7,358 nucleotides of DNA from Spirochaetaceae bacterium (GTDB lineage: Bacteria; Spirochaetota; Spirochaetia; Treponematales; Breznakiellaceae). The translations under genes and the position numbers were made by a program. The stretch spans positions 1 to 7,358 of the forward strand of contig JAIRZA010000156.1 in NCBI GenBank assembly GCA_031267475.1. The letters run 5' to 3'. The notes beneath the pieces are model-generated. The model was not told the DNA's origin. It did not search any database and saw only the letters and a list, made by a program, of their open reading frames with translations. Positions 1-5,204 of the stretch are shown one piece after another (within the stretch, counting starts at the first letter, position 1; each line of letters starts with the position of its first letter).

Positions 1-182
1 TCCTGCATCCTGCGTTGGTAGTCCAACATTGACTGATGTTGAAAGAAAAATACGCCGAAAGCGCTTTTCACAAAATCGCCCATTTCGTACCGTTCATTGT
101 GTCCGGGCCGCCTGGTGTCAGGCATCTGTCCGCACACCCGGTTAAAACTGTCTATGAGCCCCCTAAATACTTTCCGTCCCAT
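1..182 (-). CDS. Probable IS transposase, N-terminal part only (runs off the window)
   Basis: Reading the minus strand from an ATG at 182 gives 60 open codons to the window edge; an in-frame TGA lies two codons upstream, so this ATG is the first possible start in that frame. The peptide begins MGRKVFRGLIDSFNRV, continues with a PDTRRPGHNERYEMGDFVKSA stretch split by charged residues, and ends FFFQHQSMLDYQRRMQ. From memory of the family this pattern (a 'PD.R....YEMGD.V.SAF.VFF.Q..S.L.YQR' N-terminus) is that of DDE transposases whose catalytic residues come later; the exact IS family cannot be fixed from this part. The Shine-Dalgarno is poor (GAGG only one base from the ATG), which is common for transposases. 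It is divergent from the metal-uptake genes. The 3' part, and thus whether the gene is intact, is outside the window. It is recognised by similarity of pattern only, so moderate confidence. Confidence 0.6.
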   Translation of the reverse strand, partial: MGRKVFRGLIDSFNRVCGQMPDTRRPGHNERYEMGDFVKSAFGVFFFQHQSMLDYQRRMQ

Positions 183-240
183 GCCTCATCTTAGCATGAA
201 TTTTTGATACTTTGAATTGCTGGTGAGTACGGACAATCCC

Positions 241-269
241 TTGACAAAAAAGTTAGCGTAGTCTATCTT
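241..269 (+). promoter_or_regulatory. Sigma70-type promoter reading toward the Tp34/P19 gene
   Basis: A perfect -35 hexamer TTGACA (241-246) is followed after exactly 17 bases by TATCTT (264-269), which matches the TATAAT consensus at four of six positions. Transcription would start near 276 and give a leader of about 145 bases before the ATG at 420. It lies between the divergent transposase start and the metal-uptake gene and may sit within, or at the edge of, the insertion sequence. No other promoter upstream of 420 looks as good. Confidence 0.55.
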
Positions 270-334
270 ATGTTAATGTTTGTCCGGACTAATTTAGAAG
301 CTGGCGCGCCCCAAAAGTTAGCCCGGACTATCTT
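248..334. repeat. Three related repeat units (direct and inverted) between transposase and Tp34 gene
   Basis: Unit A (248-269) reads AAAAGTTAGC, five variable bases, CTATCTT. Unit B (313-334) has the same AAAAGTTAGC and CTATCTT with a different five-base middle, giving 18 of 22 identical positions. A third unit on the opposite strand, GTCCGGACTAATTT (282-295), is an inverted copy of AAGTTAGCCCGGAC in unit B (315-328), with 12 of 14 bases matching. Unit A overlaps the -10 box and spacer of the promoter. They may be terminal or subterminal repeats of the insertion sequence, or operator sites for a metal regulator; the sequence alone does not decide. Confidence 0.6.
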
Positions 335-337
335 GAC

Positions 338-366
338 GCCGCCGCGCTTTTAGCGGGCGCGTTTTT
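338..366 (+). terminator. Leader hairpin 1, terminator-like
   Basis: CGCCGC and GCGGGCG enclose a GCTTTTA loop (one bulged G), followed by CG and a run of five T (362-366). It lies in the predicted leader of the Tp34/P19 gene. The stem is GC-rich and the T run short, so it could be a weak terminator or simply the first of two alternating hairpins, since its GCCGC arm is complementary to GCGGC (378-382) in the next hairpin. Confidence 0.4.
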
Positions 367-374
367 GACGATAG

Positions 375-406
375 CTTGCGGCCTTTTGGCTGCAAGAATT
401 TTTTTT
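375..406 (+). terminator. Intrinsic terminator in the leader, directly before the Tp34/P19 Shine-Dalgarno
   Basis: CTTGCGGCC (375-383), loop TTTT, GGCTGCAAG (388-396) forms nine pairs with one G-U wobble, followed by AA and eight consecutive T (399-406). This is a canonical rho-independent terminator. The Shine-Dalgarno AAGGAG (407-412) follows with no gap and the ATG is at 420. A terminator in this position would stop transcripts from the promoter at 241-269 before the gene unless it is opened, so it is a candidate attenuator. Alternatively it is the leftover terminator of a gene displaced by the insertion sequence. Confidence 0.6.
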
Positions 407-419
407 AAGGAGTGGTACG

Positions 420-1010
420 ATGAAAATCAGAAATCTGATGGTACTTCTTTTGATTGCGGTATGCTCTTCCGCTGCGTTTGCGAATGGCAAGCAGCAAGGC
501 GGCACAGCGCCCGCTAGTATGGTGAACCCGGGCGAGACTGCCGGTTTTGAGGAATTCCCGCTGGGGGACGACATCGAGCTTGGACCCCTGAATGTCGCGG
601 GGGTGTATTTTCAGCCTGTGGACATGATTCCGGCTTCCGCGGGGCTGCCGGCTTCTCAGTCGGATATGCACTTGGAAGCGGATATTTCCGCGGCGGAAAA
701 CGACCTTGGCTATGGAGTGGGGGATTTTGTCCCGAACTTGACTGTCAAGTATGAAATCGTTAAATCTACCGGTGAAAAATCCGAAGGTACGTTCATGCCT
801 ATGAACGCCAGCGACGGCCCTCATTACGGCGCTAATGTCAAGCTGCCCGGCGGCGGCCCCGGTCAATACACGGTGCGCTTCTTTATCCAAAATCCTGAAG
901 CGCAGGGATATGTTCTGCACGTTGATAAAACTACCGGCGTGCCCGGAAGGTTTTGGGGCGCGCCTTTGGTAGCGGAATGGGTGGTAAACTACGCCGGTCC
1001 GTCTTGGTAA
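420..1010 (+). CDS. Tp34/P19-family periplasmic metal-binding protein (iron/copper uptake)
   Basis: This 196-residue protein belongs to the P19/Tp34/FtrA-type family of periplasmic proteins that bind copper and take part in iron uptake. Recognisable segments are DMHLE (82-86), FMPM (125-128), a DGPHYG segment around His135, and HVDK..GVPGRFW around His167. His84, Glu86, Met126/Met128, His135 and His167 correspond in type and order to the metal ligands known for this family. Residues 1-21 form a signal peptide (Lys2, Arg4, then a leucine-rich core) with probable signal peptidase I cleavage after AFA (residue 21). Cys15 is preceded by IAV, a poor lipobox, so a lipoprotein as in T. pallidum Tp34 is less likely. 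AAGGAG (407-412) lies seven bases before the ATG. It is first in the metal-uptake block, but a terminator and hairpin array separate it from the following gene, so it may be expressed more strongly than the rest. Family call is strong; metal identity is inferred. Confidence 0.92.
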   Translation: MKIRNLMVLLLIAVCSSAAFANGKQQGGTAPASMVNPGETAGFEEFPLGDDIELGPLNVAGVYFQPVDMIPASAGLPASQSDMHLEADISAAENDLGYGVGDFVPNLTVKYEIVKSTGEKSEGTFMPMNASDGPHYGANVKLPGGGPGQYTVRFFIQNPEAQGYVLHVDKTTGVPGRFWGAPLVAEWVVNYAGPSW

Positions 1011-1031
1011 AATCCGCCTGCCTCTAAGGGA

Positions 1032-1074
1032 ACGCTGATTTATTCTTAACTTTGAATAAATCAGCGTGGTTTTT
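1032..1074 (+). terminator. Terminator after the Tp34/P19 gene
   Basis: ACGCTGATTTATTC (1032-1045) and GAATAAATCAGCGT (1054-1067) form a perfect 14-base-pair stem with an eight-base loop, followed by GG and TTTTT (1070-1074). It begins 21 bases after the stop codon at 1010. The long perfect stem with a T run supports an intrinsic terminator, though the two G before the T run weaken it. Partial read-through would uncouple the first gene from the downstream ones. Confidence 0.55.
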
Positions 1075-1117
1075 CGCGTTTTTCCTGTGGAAACATTTTT
1101 CGCGGGAAACGCGAAAA
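1071..1117. repeat. Nested inverted repeat in the spacer
   Basis: TTTTCGCGTTT (1071-1081) is perfectly complementary to AAACGCGAAAA (1107-1117), 25 bases apart. Inside lies a smaller hairpin, TTTCC-TGT-GGAAA (1081-1093). It partly overlaps the T run of the preceding terminator. No coding sequence runs through it, and its role is unknown. Confidence 0.5.
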
Positions 1118-1124
1118 TAATAGA

Positions 1125-1154
1125 GTTGTTCGATAACTTCAGTTATCGAACAAC
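1125..1154. repeat. Perfect palindrome with a TTCA loop, related to the element at 5914-6050
   Basis: GTTGTTCGATAAC (1125-1137), TTCA, GTTATCGAACAAC (1142-1154) gives 13 perfect base pairs. With two bases before it the left arm reads AGAGTTGTTCGATAACTTCAG, close to the left end of the element in the FMN-lipoprotein gene (5913 onward), which shares AGAG, TGTTC and AACTTCAGTT in the same order. No T run follows, so it is not a terminator. Confidence 0.7.
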
Positions 1155-1155
1155 A

Positions 1156-1186
1156 GCCGCTGATTAACCGCAAGTTAATCAGCGGC
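1156..1186. repeat. Perfect palindrome, second hairpin of the spacer array
   Basis: GCCGCTGATTAAC (1156-1168), loop CGCAA, GTTAATCAGCGGC (1174-1186) is a perfect 13-base-pair stem starting one base after the previous palindrome. The 11-mer GTTAATCAGCG recurs at 5166-5176 in the spacer before the ABC ATPase, and AATCAGCG also occurs in the 1032-1067 stem. An outer GCGGCTG (1194-1200) could pair with CAGCCGC (1154-1160) as an alternative fold. Confidence 0.65.
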
Positions 1187-1200
1187 GCTCGAAGCGGCTG

Positions 1201-1233
1201 AAAGGCGTCCGCCAATGGATTTGGACGCCTTTT
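1201..1233 (+). terminator. Terminator/attenuator-like hairpin 35 bases before the FtrD-like gene
   Basis: AAAGGCGTCC (1201-1210) and GGACGCCTTT (1223-1232) form a ten-base-pair stem, seven of them GC-rich, ending in TTTT (1230-1233), with a 12-base loop. The A run before and T run after the stem mean it could act on either strand. It stands between the Tp34/P19 gene and the FtrD-like gene, whose ATG is at 1268. I see no convincing promoter between 1011 and 1267, so the downstream genes probably depend on read-through. Confidence 0.5.
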
Positions 1234-1267
1234 GCTATGGTTAAATTTCACGGCTTTTTGGAGATTT

Positions 1268-2584
1268 ATGCTTAGATATTTCTTTCAGGTGATAGAGAAT
1301 TTACTGACAACGGGTATATTGGCGGCTTTGTTGTTTTCCATGATAAATAAAATTGGATATAACAACAGCAAAAAACACGCGCTGACAGGCTGCGCCGCGG
1401 GTATGGCGGCGGCTTTGATTCTCGCCGTACTGCGCCGTACTACCGCTCTTATTAATCGTGGTTTCTTTAATTCATGGATTCTATCGTTCGCCATATTGTT
1501 CGGCTTTGTTTTTATATTTTTCTTATGGAAAACACCGCAAAAGTGTCAAAAAACGAAACCGCCGCAAGGCGGCGCGCCGCGTAACAACGCGGCGCGTTGT
1601 TATGCGATTCAAGACTGTGTACAATCGCTGTTGTTGGCGGCCTTGATGTTTTATGCGATGCCCACGATATTTCTTTATCCAACGGAATTCGCCCTGCCGG
1701 GCGAAAGTATATTCAGCACCAGTTCTCTGTTTAAGTTTATAGGTTTTATCGCGGGCCTGCTTGTGGTAATTTTAAGCGCCGCAGCCTTGTATAAAACCTG
1801 CGAAACCTTGTCAAAAAAGTCTCTTAAAATACTGCTTACAATCGCGCTTGCTCTAACAATGTGCAGTCAGGCGCTTGTGGTCGCTCAATTTCTGCTTGCG
1901 CGGCGTATCATACCGATGATTCTCTGGCTGTTCAATTTGATCATCATAACGGCGAATATCACTTTTGTTTTTTTCTGTGTAATGATAGCGATAGGTTTAT
2001 CAGCGGCTCTTTTAGCGTTCATATCCGGCTTAAAACCGCCGTCCTCGGAACTTTGTTCCGCGGCACAAAGTCCAGTGGCAAAAAATCCCGCGGCTTTGCG
2101 CAAGGTAAAGGCCGCTCTAAGGGTAAGGCGGCGCTGGCGGGCGGCGGCGGCTGGTTTCGTTGTTTCTATTCTTGCCGTTACGCTTGTCAAAGATTATACG
2201 GAGCGAGAAACGGTGCTTTCCCCGGCTGAGCCTATGGAACTGGCGGGAGACGAGATTTTGATACCAATTACACAAATTGAAGACGGACATCTCCACCGTT
2301 TCGCGTTCACCGCTTCCGGTAATACGGAGATGCGTTTTATCGTTATCAAAAAAAACGCGGCGGCGTACGGGGTCGGGCTCGACGCTTGCGACATCTGCGG
2401 TCCAACCGGTTACTACGAGAGGAAGAATGAAGTAATCTGCCGTCTTTGCGATGTGGTAATGAACATTTCCACCATCGGCTTTAAGGGCGGCTGCAACCCT
2501 GTCCCGCTGGCGTACACTTTGCGGGACGGTTTTATGGTGATAGAAATAATCAATCTTGAAAATGAAAAAAACAGGTTCAAGTAG
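1268..2584 (+). CDS. Membrane protein with C-terminal FtrD-like (DUF2318) cysteine-cluster domain
   Basis: The 438-residue product has about nine hydrophobic segments (roughly 12-28, 38-55, 69-87, 118-137, 154-175, 187-210, 214-236, 237-254 and 292-307) and an extracytoplasmic C-terminal domain (about 310-438). That domain carries C374xxC377G, GYYERK, C391xxC394, MN, TIGFKGGC409NP: the signature of the FtrD-like/DUF2318 family, thought to hold an Fe-S or similar redox metal centre. In P19 loci this protein is proposed to reduce or oxidise iron next to the permease. The first segment (E10NLLTTGILAALL) and the spacing of the next resemble FTR1-type permeases, but no REXXE motif is present. The ATG at 1268 is chosen because GGAG (1260-1263) precedes it; the frame is open from a TTG at 1232, which lies in the terminator hairpin. 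Palindromes lie in the hydrophilic loops 88-116 and 255-291. Ends 11 bases before the first permease. Domain call is strong; electron partner is inferred. Confidence 0.88.
   Translation: MLRYFFQVIENLLTTGILAALLFSMINKIGYNNSKKHALTGCAAGMAAALILAVLRRTTALINRGFFNSWILSFAILFGFVFIFFLWKTPQKCQKTKPPQGGAPRNNAARCYAIQDCVQSLLLAALMFYAMPTIFLYPTEFALPGESIFSTSSLFKFIGFIAGLLVVILSAAALYKTCETLSKKSLKILLTIALALTMCSQALVVAQFLLARRIIPMILWLFNLIIITANITFVFFCVMIAIGLSAALLAFISGLKPPSSELCSAAQSPVAKNPAALRKVKAALRVRRRWRAAAAGFVVSILAVTLVKDYTERETVLSPAEPMELAGDEILIPITQIEDGHLHRFAFTASGNTEMRFIVIKKNAAAYGVGLDACDICGPTGYYERKNEVICRLCDVVMNISTIGFKGGCNPVPLAYTLRDGFMVIEIINLENEKNRFK
1559..1606. repeat. Two adjacent palindromes inside the FtrD-like gene (loop codons 98-113)
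   Basis: CCGCC-GCAA-GGCGG (1559-1572) is followed by two overlapping dyads. One is CGCGCCGCG-TAACAA-CGCGGCGCG (1573-1596), nine perfect pairs. The other pairs CGCGTAACAACGC (1578-1590) with GCGTTGTTATGCG (1594-1606), 13 pairs including one G-U. The two are mutually exclusive folds. They encode PPQGGAPRNNAARCYA in the hydrophilic loop between the third and fourth membrane segments, so an insertion here would be tolerated. Confidence 0.65.
2048..2073. repeat. Near-perfect palindrome inside the FtrD-like gene (second hydrophilic loop)
   Basis: GGAACTTTGTTCCG (2047-2060) is followed immediately by CGGCACAAAGTCC (2061-2073); 11 of 13 pairs from the centre outward are complementary. It encodes the SSELCSAAQS part of the basic loop between the eighth and ninth membrane segments, which also holds LRVRRRWR. 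The two mismatches look like decay from a perfect palindrome. Confidence 0.5.
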
Positions 2585-2595
2585 GAGCGGGAAAA

Positions 2596-3945
2596 ATGTT
2601 TTGGAGAATGGCGCGGGGAGCGCTTTTTAGGCAGAGGGGCAAGATGTTGATGGTAGCCTTTACTATCGCGCTGGGCGCGTCTTTGGCTACGGCGATGCTG
2701 AATGTAATGCTGGATGTCGGCGACAAGGTGAATCAAGAATTAAAAACTTACGGGGCGAACATAAATGTTCTTCCGCTGGGGGCTTCTCTTTTGGATGACC
2801 TTTACGGAGTCAACGAGGGTTCGGGTGTATCGGATAAATACTTGAACGAGGCTGAGCTTGGGAACATTAAAACTATATTCTGGGCGTTCAACATTGTGGA
2901 TTTCAGCCCGTATTTAAACGCCCGCGCCCGTATTATTTTTCCCGGCGCGGAAGACGCTCCCGCTGAAGCGCAGCTTGTAGGCGCTTGGTTTAATCATCAT
3001 TTAGAGCTGCCTACAGGCGAGGCGCTGGATACGGGTATGCGGAATCTTAAAAGCTGGTGGGATGTGCGGGGGCGCTGGCTGAACGACGACGATACTAAGG
3101 CCGTAATGGTTGGAGAAGCGGCCGCCCGGAAATACGGACTCGAACTGGGGGATTCTGTGGTTTTTCAAACCAGCGTTTTGAAAACTAATGTTTTGCAAAA
3201 CAACGGTTCTCAAACTCCGGTAGATGGAGAGGCCGCGGAATTCACGGTGGAGGGGATTTTCAGCGCGGGCGGCGATGAAGACGAATATTTCTATCTGCCG
3301 CTGGCGAGCGTTCAGGGTTTGGCGGACAAAGAAGGGCTGGTCAACCGTGTTGAAGTCAGCGCCCTCACCACGCCGGATAACGAACTGTCGCGCAGGGCGG
3401 CTCAGGATCCTAAGGCCTTGTCGATAAAGGAGTGGGAAACATGGTATTGCACCGCGTATGTGAGCGCAATCTGCTATCAAATTGACGAGGTAATAACGGA
3501 CGCGGTGTCTAAACCGGTGCGGCAGGTGGCCGAATCGGAAGGGGCGATACTCGAAAAAACTCAGCTTCTTATGCTTCTAATCACTATTTTGAGTCTTGCC
3601 GGTTCCGCTCTGGGTATTTCGAATCTTGTAACCGCCAGCGTGATGGAGCGTTCCGCCGAGATTGGATTGCTAAAGGCTGTGGGGGCTTACGACGCGTCTG
3701 TCTCCGCGCTTGTTCTTGCGGAGATACTGATTACCGGAATCGTAGGCGGAACGGCGGGGTATTTCGCGGGGCTTGGTTTTGCGCAAATCATTGGCCACTC
3801 GGTTTTTGGCTCCGCGATTGATATAAAACCTGTGGTCATACCCCTAGTGGCGGCGCTCGTGTTTCTTGTAACTATGGCGGGCAGCGTTCCTTCTATACGG
3901 CTGCTTCTCTCGCTTCGCCCGGCAGAGGTTTTGCATGGCAGATGA
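2596..3945 (+). CDS. ABC transporter permease, MacB/FtsX type, first of two
   Basis: This 449-residue protein has the MacB/FtsX layout: a basic N-terminus and one membrane helix (about 17-38), a large extracytoplasmic domain (about 40-320) and three C-terminal helices (about 323-349, 370-400, 411-436). The cytoplasmic ERSAEIGLLKAVGA stretch (351-364) is the typical coupling segment contacting the ATPase. The ectodomain ends with WETWYCTAYVSAICYQIDEV (280-299), which I associate with permeases of P19 loci; its two Cys (285, 293) could be redox-active or bind metal, which is inference. AGGAG (2583-2587) overlaps the previous stop codon and lies eight bases before the ATG, so translation is probably coupled. 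It pairs with the second permease as a likely heterodimer. Compared with that protein, it has about 11 extra residues near 192-212, exactly where a DNA palindrome lies (3175-3201). Substrate is unproven; context indicates iron handling. Confidence 0.88.
   Translation: MFWRMARGALFRQRGKMLMVAFTIALGASLATAMLNVMLDVGDKVNQELKTYGANINVLPLGASLLDDLYGVNEGSGVSDKYLNEAELGNIKTIFWAFNIVDFSPYLNARARIIFPGAEDAPAEAQLVGAWFNHHLELPTGEALDTGMRNLKSWWDVRGRWLNDDDTKAVMVGEAAARKYGLELGDSVVFQTSVLKTNVLQNNGSQTPVDGEAAEFTVEGIFSAGGDEDEYFYLPLASVQGLADKEGLVNRVEVSALTTPDNELSRRAAQDPKALSIKEWETWYCTAYVSAICYQIDEVITDAVSKPVRQVAESEGAILEKTQLLMLLITILSLAGSALGISNLVTASVMERSAEIGLLKAVGAYDASVSALVLAEILITGIVGGTAGYFAGLGFAQIIGHSVFGSAIDIKPVVIPLVAALVFLVTMAGSVPSIRLLLSLRPAEVLHGR
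3175..3201. repeat. Palindrome inside the first permease gene
   Basis: GTTTTGAAAAC (3175-3185), loop TAAT, GTTTTGCAAAAC (3190-3201) forms an 11-base-pair stem with one bulged G; the right half is itself a perfect 12-base palindrome. It encodes VLKTNVLQN (residues 194-202) in the ectodomain, where this permease is longer than its partner. The words GTTTTGCAA and CCAAAAC/GTTTTTGG also occur in the element at 5914-6050. Confidence 0.5.
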
Positions 3946-5113
3946 ATTAAATATCGACTCTGAGTATAAGAATAAAACGAGTAAACAGAGTTTTTATATC
4001 AAAATGGTAGTGAGCGCCCTGATGCGCCGCCGCTCAAGGATGATAGTGGCGCTTTTGGCGGTGGCTGTAGGCGCAAGTATACTTTCGGGGCTGATTACGA
4101 TTTATTACGATATTCCACGCCAGATGGGGCAGGAATTTCGTTCCTACGGGACGAATTTTGTGATAATTCCTGAAGGAAACGCGGCGTCTATCGACACCGC
4201 CGCCGTAGAAGCCGCTCTGAGTCGTATACCCGCGGGCGACCTAATAGGGGCCGCGCCATACCGTTACAGGATGGTAAAAGTCAACGAACAGCCGTTTATG
4301 GCGGCGGGAACCGACCTTGACGGCGCCCGGAAAACGAGCCCCTACTGGTTTGTTTCAGGTCGCTGGCCGGACGCGCCCGGCGAGGCTCTCATAGGTCAGT
4401 CGGCGGCGGACACGGTGCGCCTGACTCCCGGTAGTGTTTTTACGATTACTGGAACCGGCGCGGCGGGAGAAACGTTCAGCCGCGATTTTACGGTTTCCGG
4501 CGTGATGCAGTCCGGCGGCAAGGAAGAGGCTTTCATATTTATGTCGATGTATGATTTAGAGGCCATGCTTGGAGACGGCGGCAAAATCGATGTAATAGAG
4601 TGCAGCATCTCCGCGCCTGCGCAAACGCTCGAGGCGCTTGCGCAAACAATAAGCGCCGAGGTTCCCGGCGTCAACCCTCGTCTTGTAAAGCGTCTGACTG
4701 AATCGGAGGGCGCTGTTCTTAGCAAGCTGCGGGCCTTGGTCTACCTCGTAACGGTGATAGTCCTGCTGCTCATAATGATTTGTGTCGCTACAACGATGAT
4801 GGCCGTGGTAGCGGAACGCCGGCGGGAAATAGGGCTGCGCAAGGCGCTGGGGGCTTCTAACGAAAGTCTTGCCGCCGAATTTTTGGGCGAGGTAAGTTTC
4901 ATAGGCGCTCTTGGCGGTCTTTTGGGCGCGATATTCGGTTTTGTGTTCGCGCAGGGTGTCGCGTTAAGCGTGTTTAACCGCCCTGTAACTTTTCTGCCGC
5001 TGCTGCTGCCGCTCACGGTTCTGGCTTCTGTGCTTATCACCGGAGCCGCCTGTATCATTCCGGTACGGAGCGCCGCGGCTGTCGATCCCGCGATTGTTTT
5101 GCGTGGTGAATAG
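3935..5113 (+). CDS. ABC transporter permease, MacB/FtsX type, second of two
   Basis: The 392-residue protein has the same layout as the preceding one: basic N-terminus (RRRSR, 31-35), helix about 36-56, ectodomain about 60-265, and three helices (about 267-292, 318-344, 352-376). The coupling segment is ERRREIGLRKALGAS (294-308), closely matching FtsX/MacB consensus. The QMGQEFRSYGTNFVIIPEG segment (63-81) parallels VNQELKTYGANINVLPLG in the first permease, showing that the two arose by duplication, although overall they are well diverged. The start overlaps the end of the first permease by 11 bases; AGAGG (3924-3928) lies six bases before the ATG, so the genes are translationally coupled and probably made in equal amounts. 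The ectodomain has no Cys pair like the one in its partner. Two different half-permeases with one ATPase fit the P19-locus ABC module. Confidence 0.9.
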   Translation: MADELNIDSEYKNKTSKQSFYIKMVVSALMRRRSRMIVALLAVAVGASILSGLITIYYDIPRQMGQEFRSYGTNFVIIPEGNAASIDTAAVEAALSRIPAGDLIGAAPYRYRMVKVNEQPFMAAGTDLDGARKTSPYWFVSGRWPDAPGEALIGQSAADTVRLTPGSVFTITGTGAAGETFSRDFTVSGVMQSGGKEEAFIFMSMYDLEAMLGDGGKIDVIECSISAPAQTLEALAQTISAEVPGVNPRLVKRLTESEGAVLSKLRALVYLVTVIVLLLIMICVATTMMAVVAERRREIGLRKALGASNESLAAEFLGEVSFIGALGGLLGAIFGFVFAQGVALSVFNRPVTFLPLLLPLTVLASVLITGAACIIPVRSAAAVDPAIVLRGE

Positions 5114-5180
5114 TGAATAAAAAGTTTTTCTAGTATAAATGGAGTGTTTATTGCGCGGGGCGGCGGTTAATCAGCGTCGT

Positions 5181-5197
5181 CCTAAAAATTTTAGGAG
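5181..5197 (+). promoter_or_regulatory. Shine-Dalgarno of the ABC ATPase, partly inside a hairpin
   Basis: AGGAG (5193-5197) lies seven bases before the ATG at 5205 and fixes that start. CCTAAA (5181-5186) and TTTAGG (5190-5195) form a six-base-pair hairpin with an AAT loop whose 3' arm includes the first three bases of AGGAG. Pairing would hide part of the ribosome-binding site, so ATPase translation could respond to structure. The stem is short and AT-rich, so the effect may be small. Confidence 0.5.
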
Positions 5198-5204
5198 TGA
5201 TTTT

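Noticed and set aside
432..446. Cys15 of the Tp34/P19 protein as a lipobox cysteine (the segment before it is in the signal peptide)
   Set aside because: Val precedes the Cys, which is unfavourable, and a good signal peptidase I site (AFA) follows; not excluded, but less likely.
875..903. GCGCTTC/GAAGCGC inverted repeat in the Tp34/P19 gene
   Set aside because: Only seven pairs with a 15-base loop, lying in codons conserved in the family; probably chance.
1032..1232. CRISPR-like array from the series of hairpins
   Set aside because: The units differ in sequence and have no regular spacers; they are separate palindromes, not repeats of one unit.
1232..1267. TTG at 1232 as start of the FtrD-like protein
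   Set aside because: It falls in the 3' arm of a terminator-like hairpin and lacks a ribosome-binding site; GGAG precedes the ATG at 1268.
303..1578. Three GGCGCGCC octamers (303-310, 957-964, 1571-1578)
   Set aside because: They are rare words but occur in unrelated contexts (spacer, coding, palindrome) with no shared flanks, so no function can be supported.
5111..5139. TATAAA at 5134-5139 as an internal promoter for the ATPase
   Set aside because: No acceptable -35 sequence is found at 16-18 bases upstream.
5139..5204. Upstream ATG at 5139 as start of the ABC ATPase
   Set aside because: It has no Shine-Dalgarno and adds 22 residues unlike the family, while AGGAG sits seven bases before the ATG at 5205.
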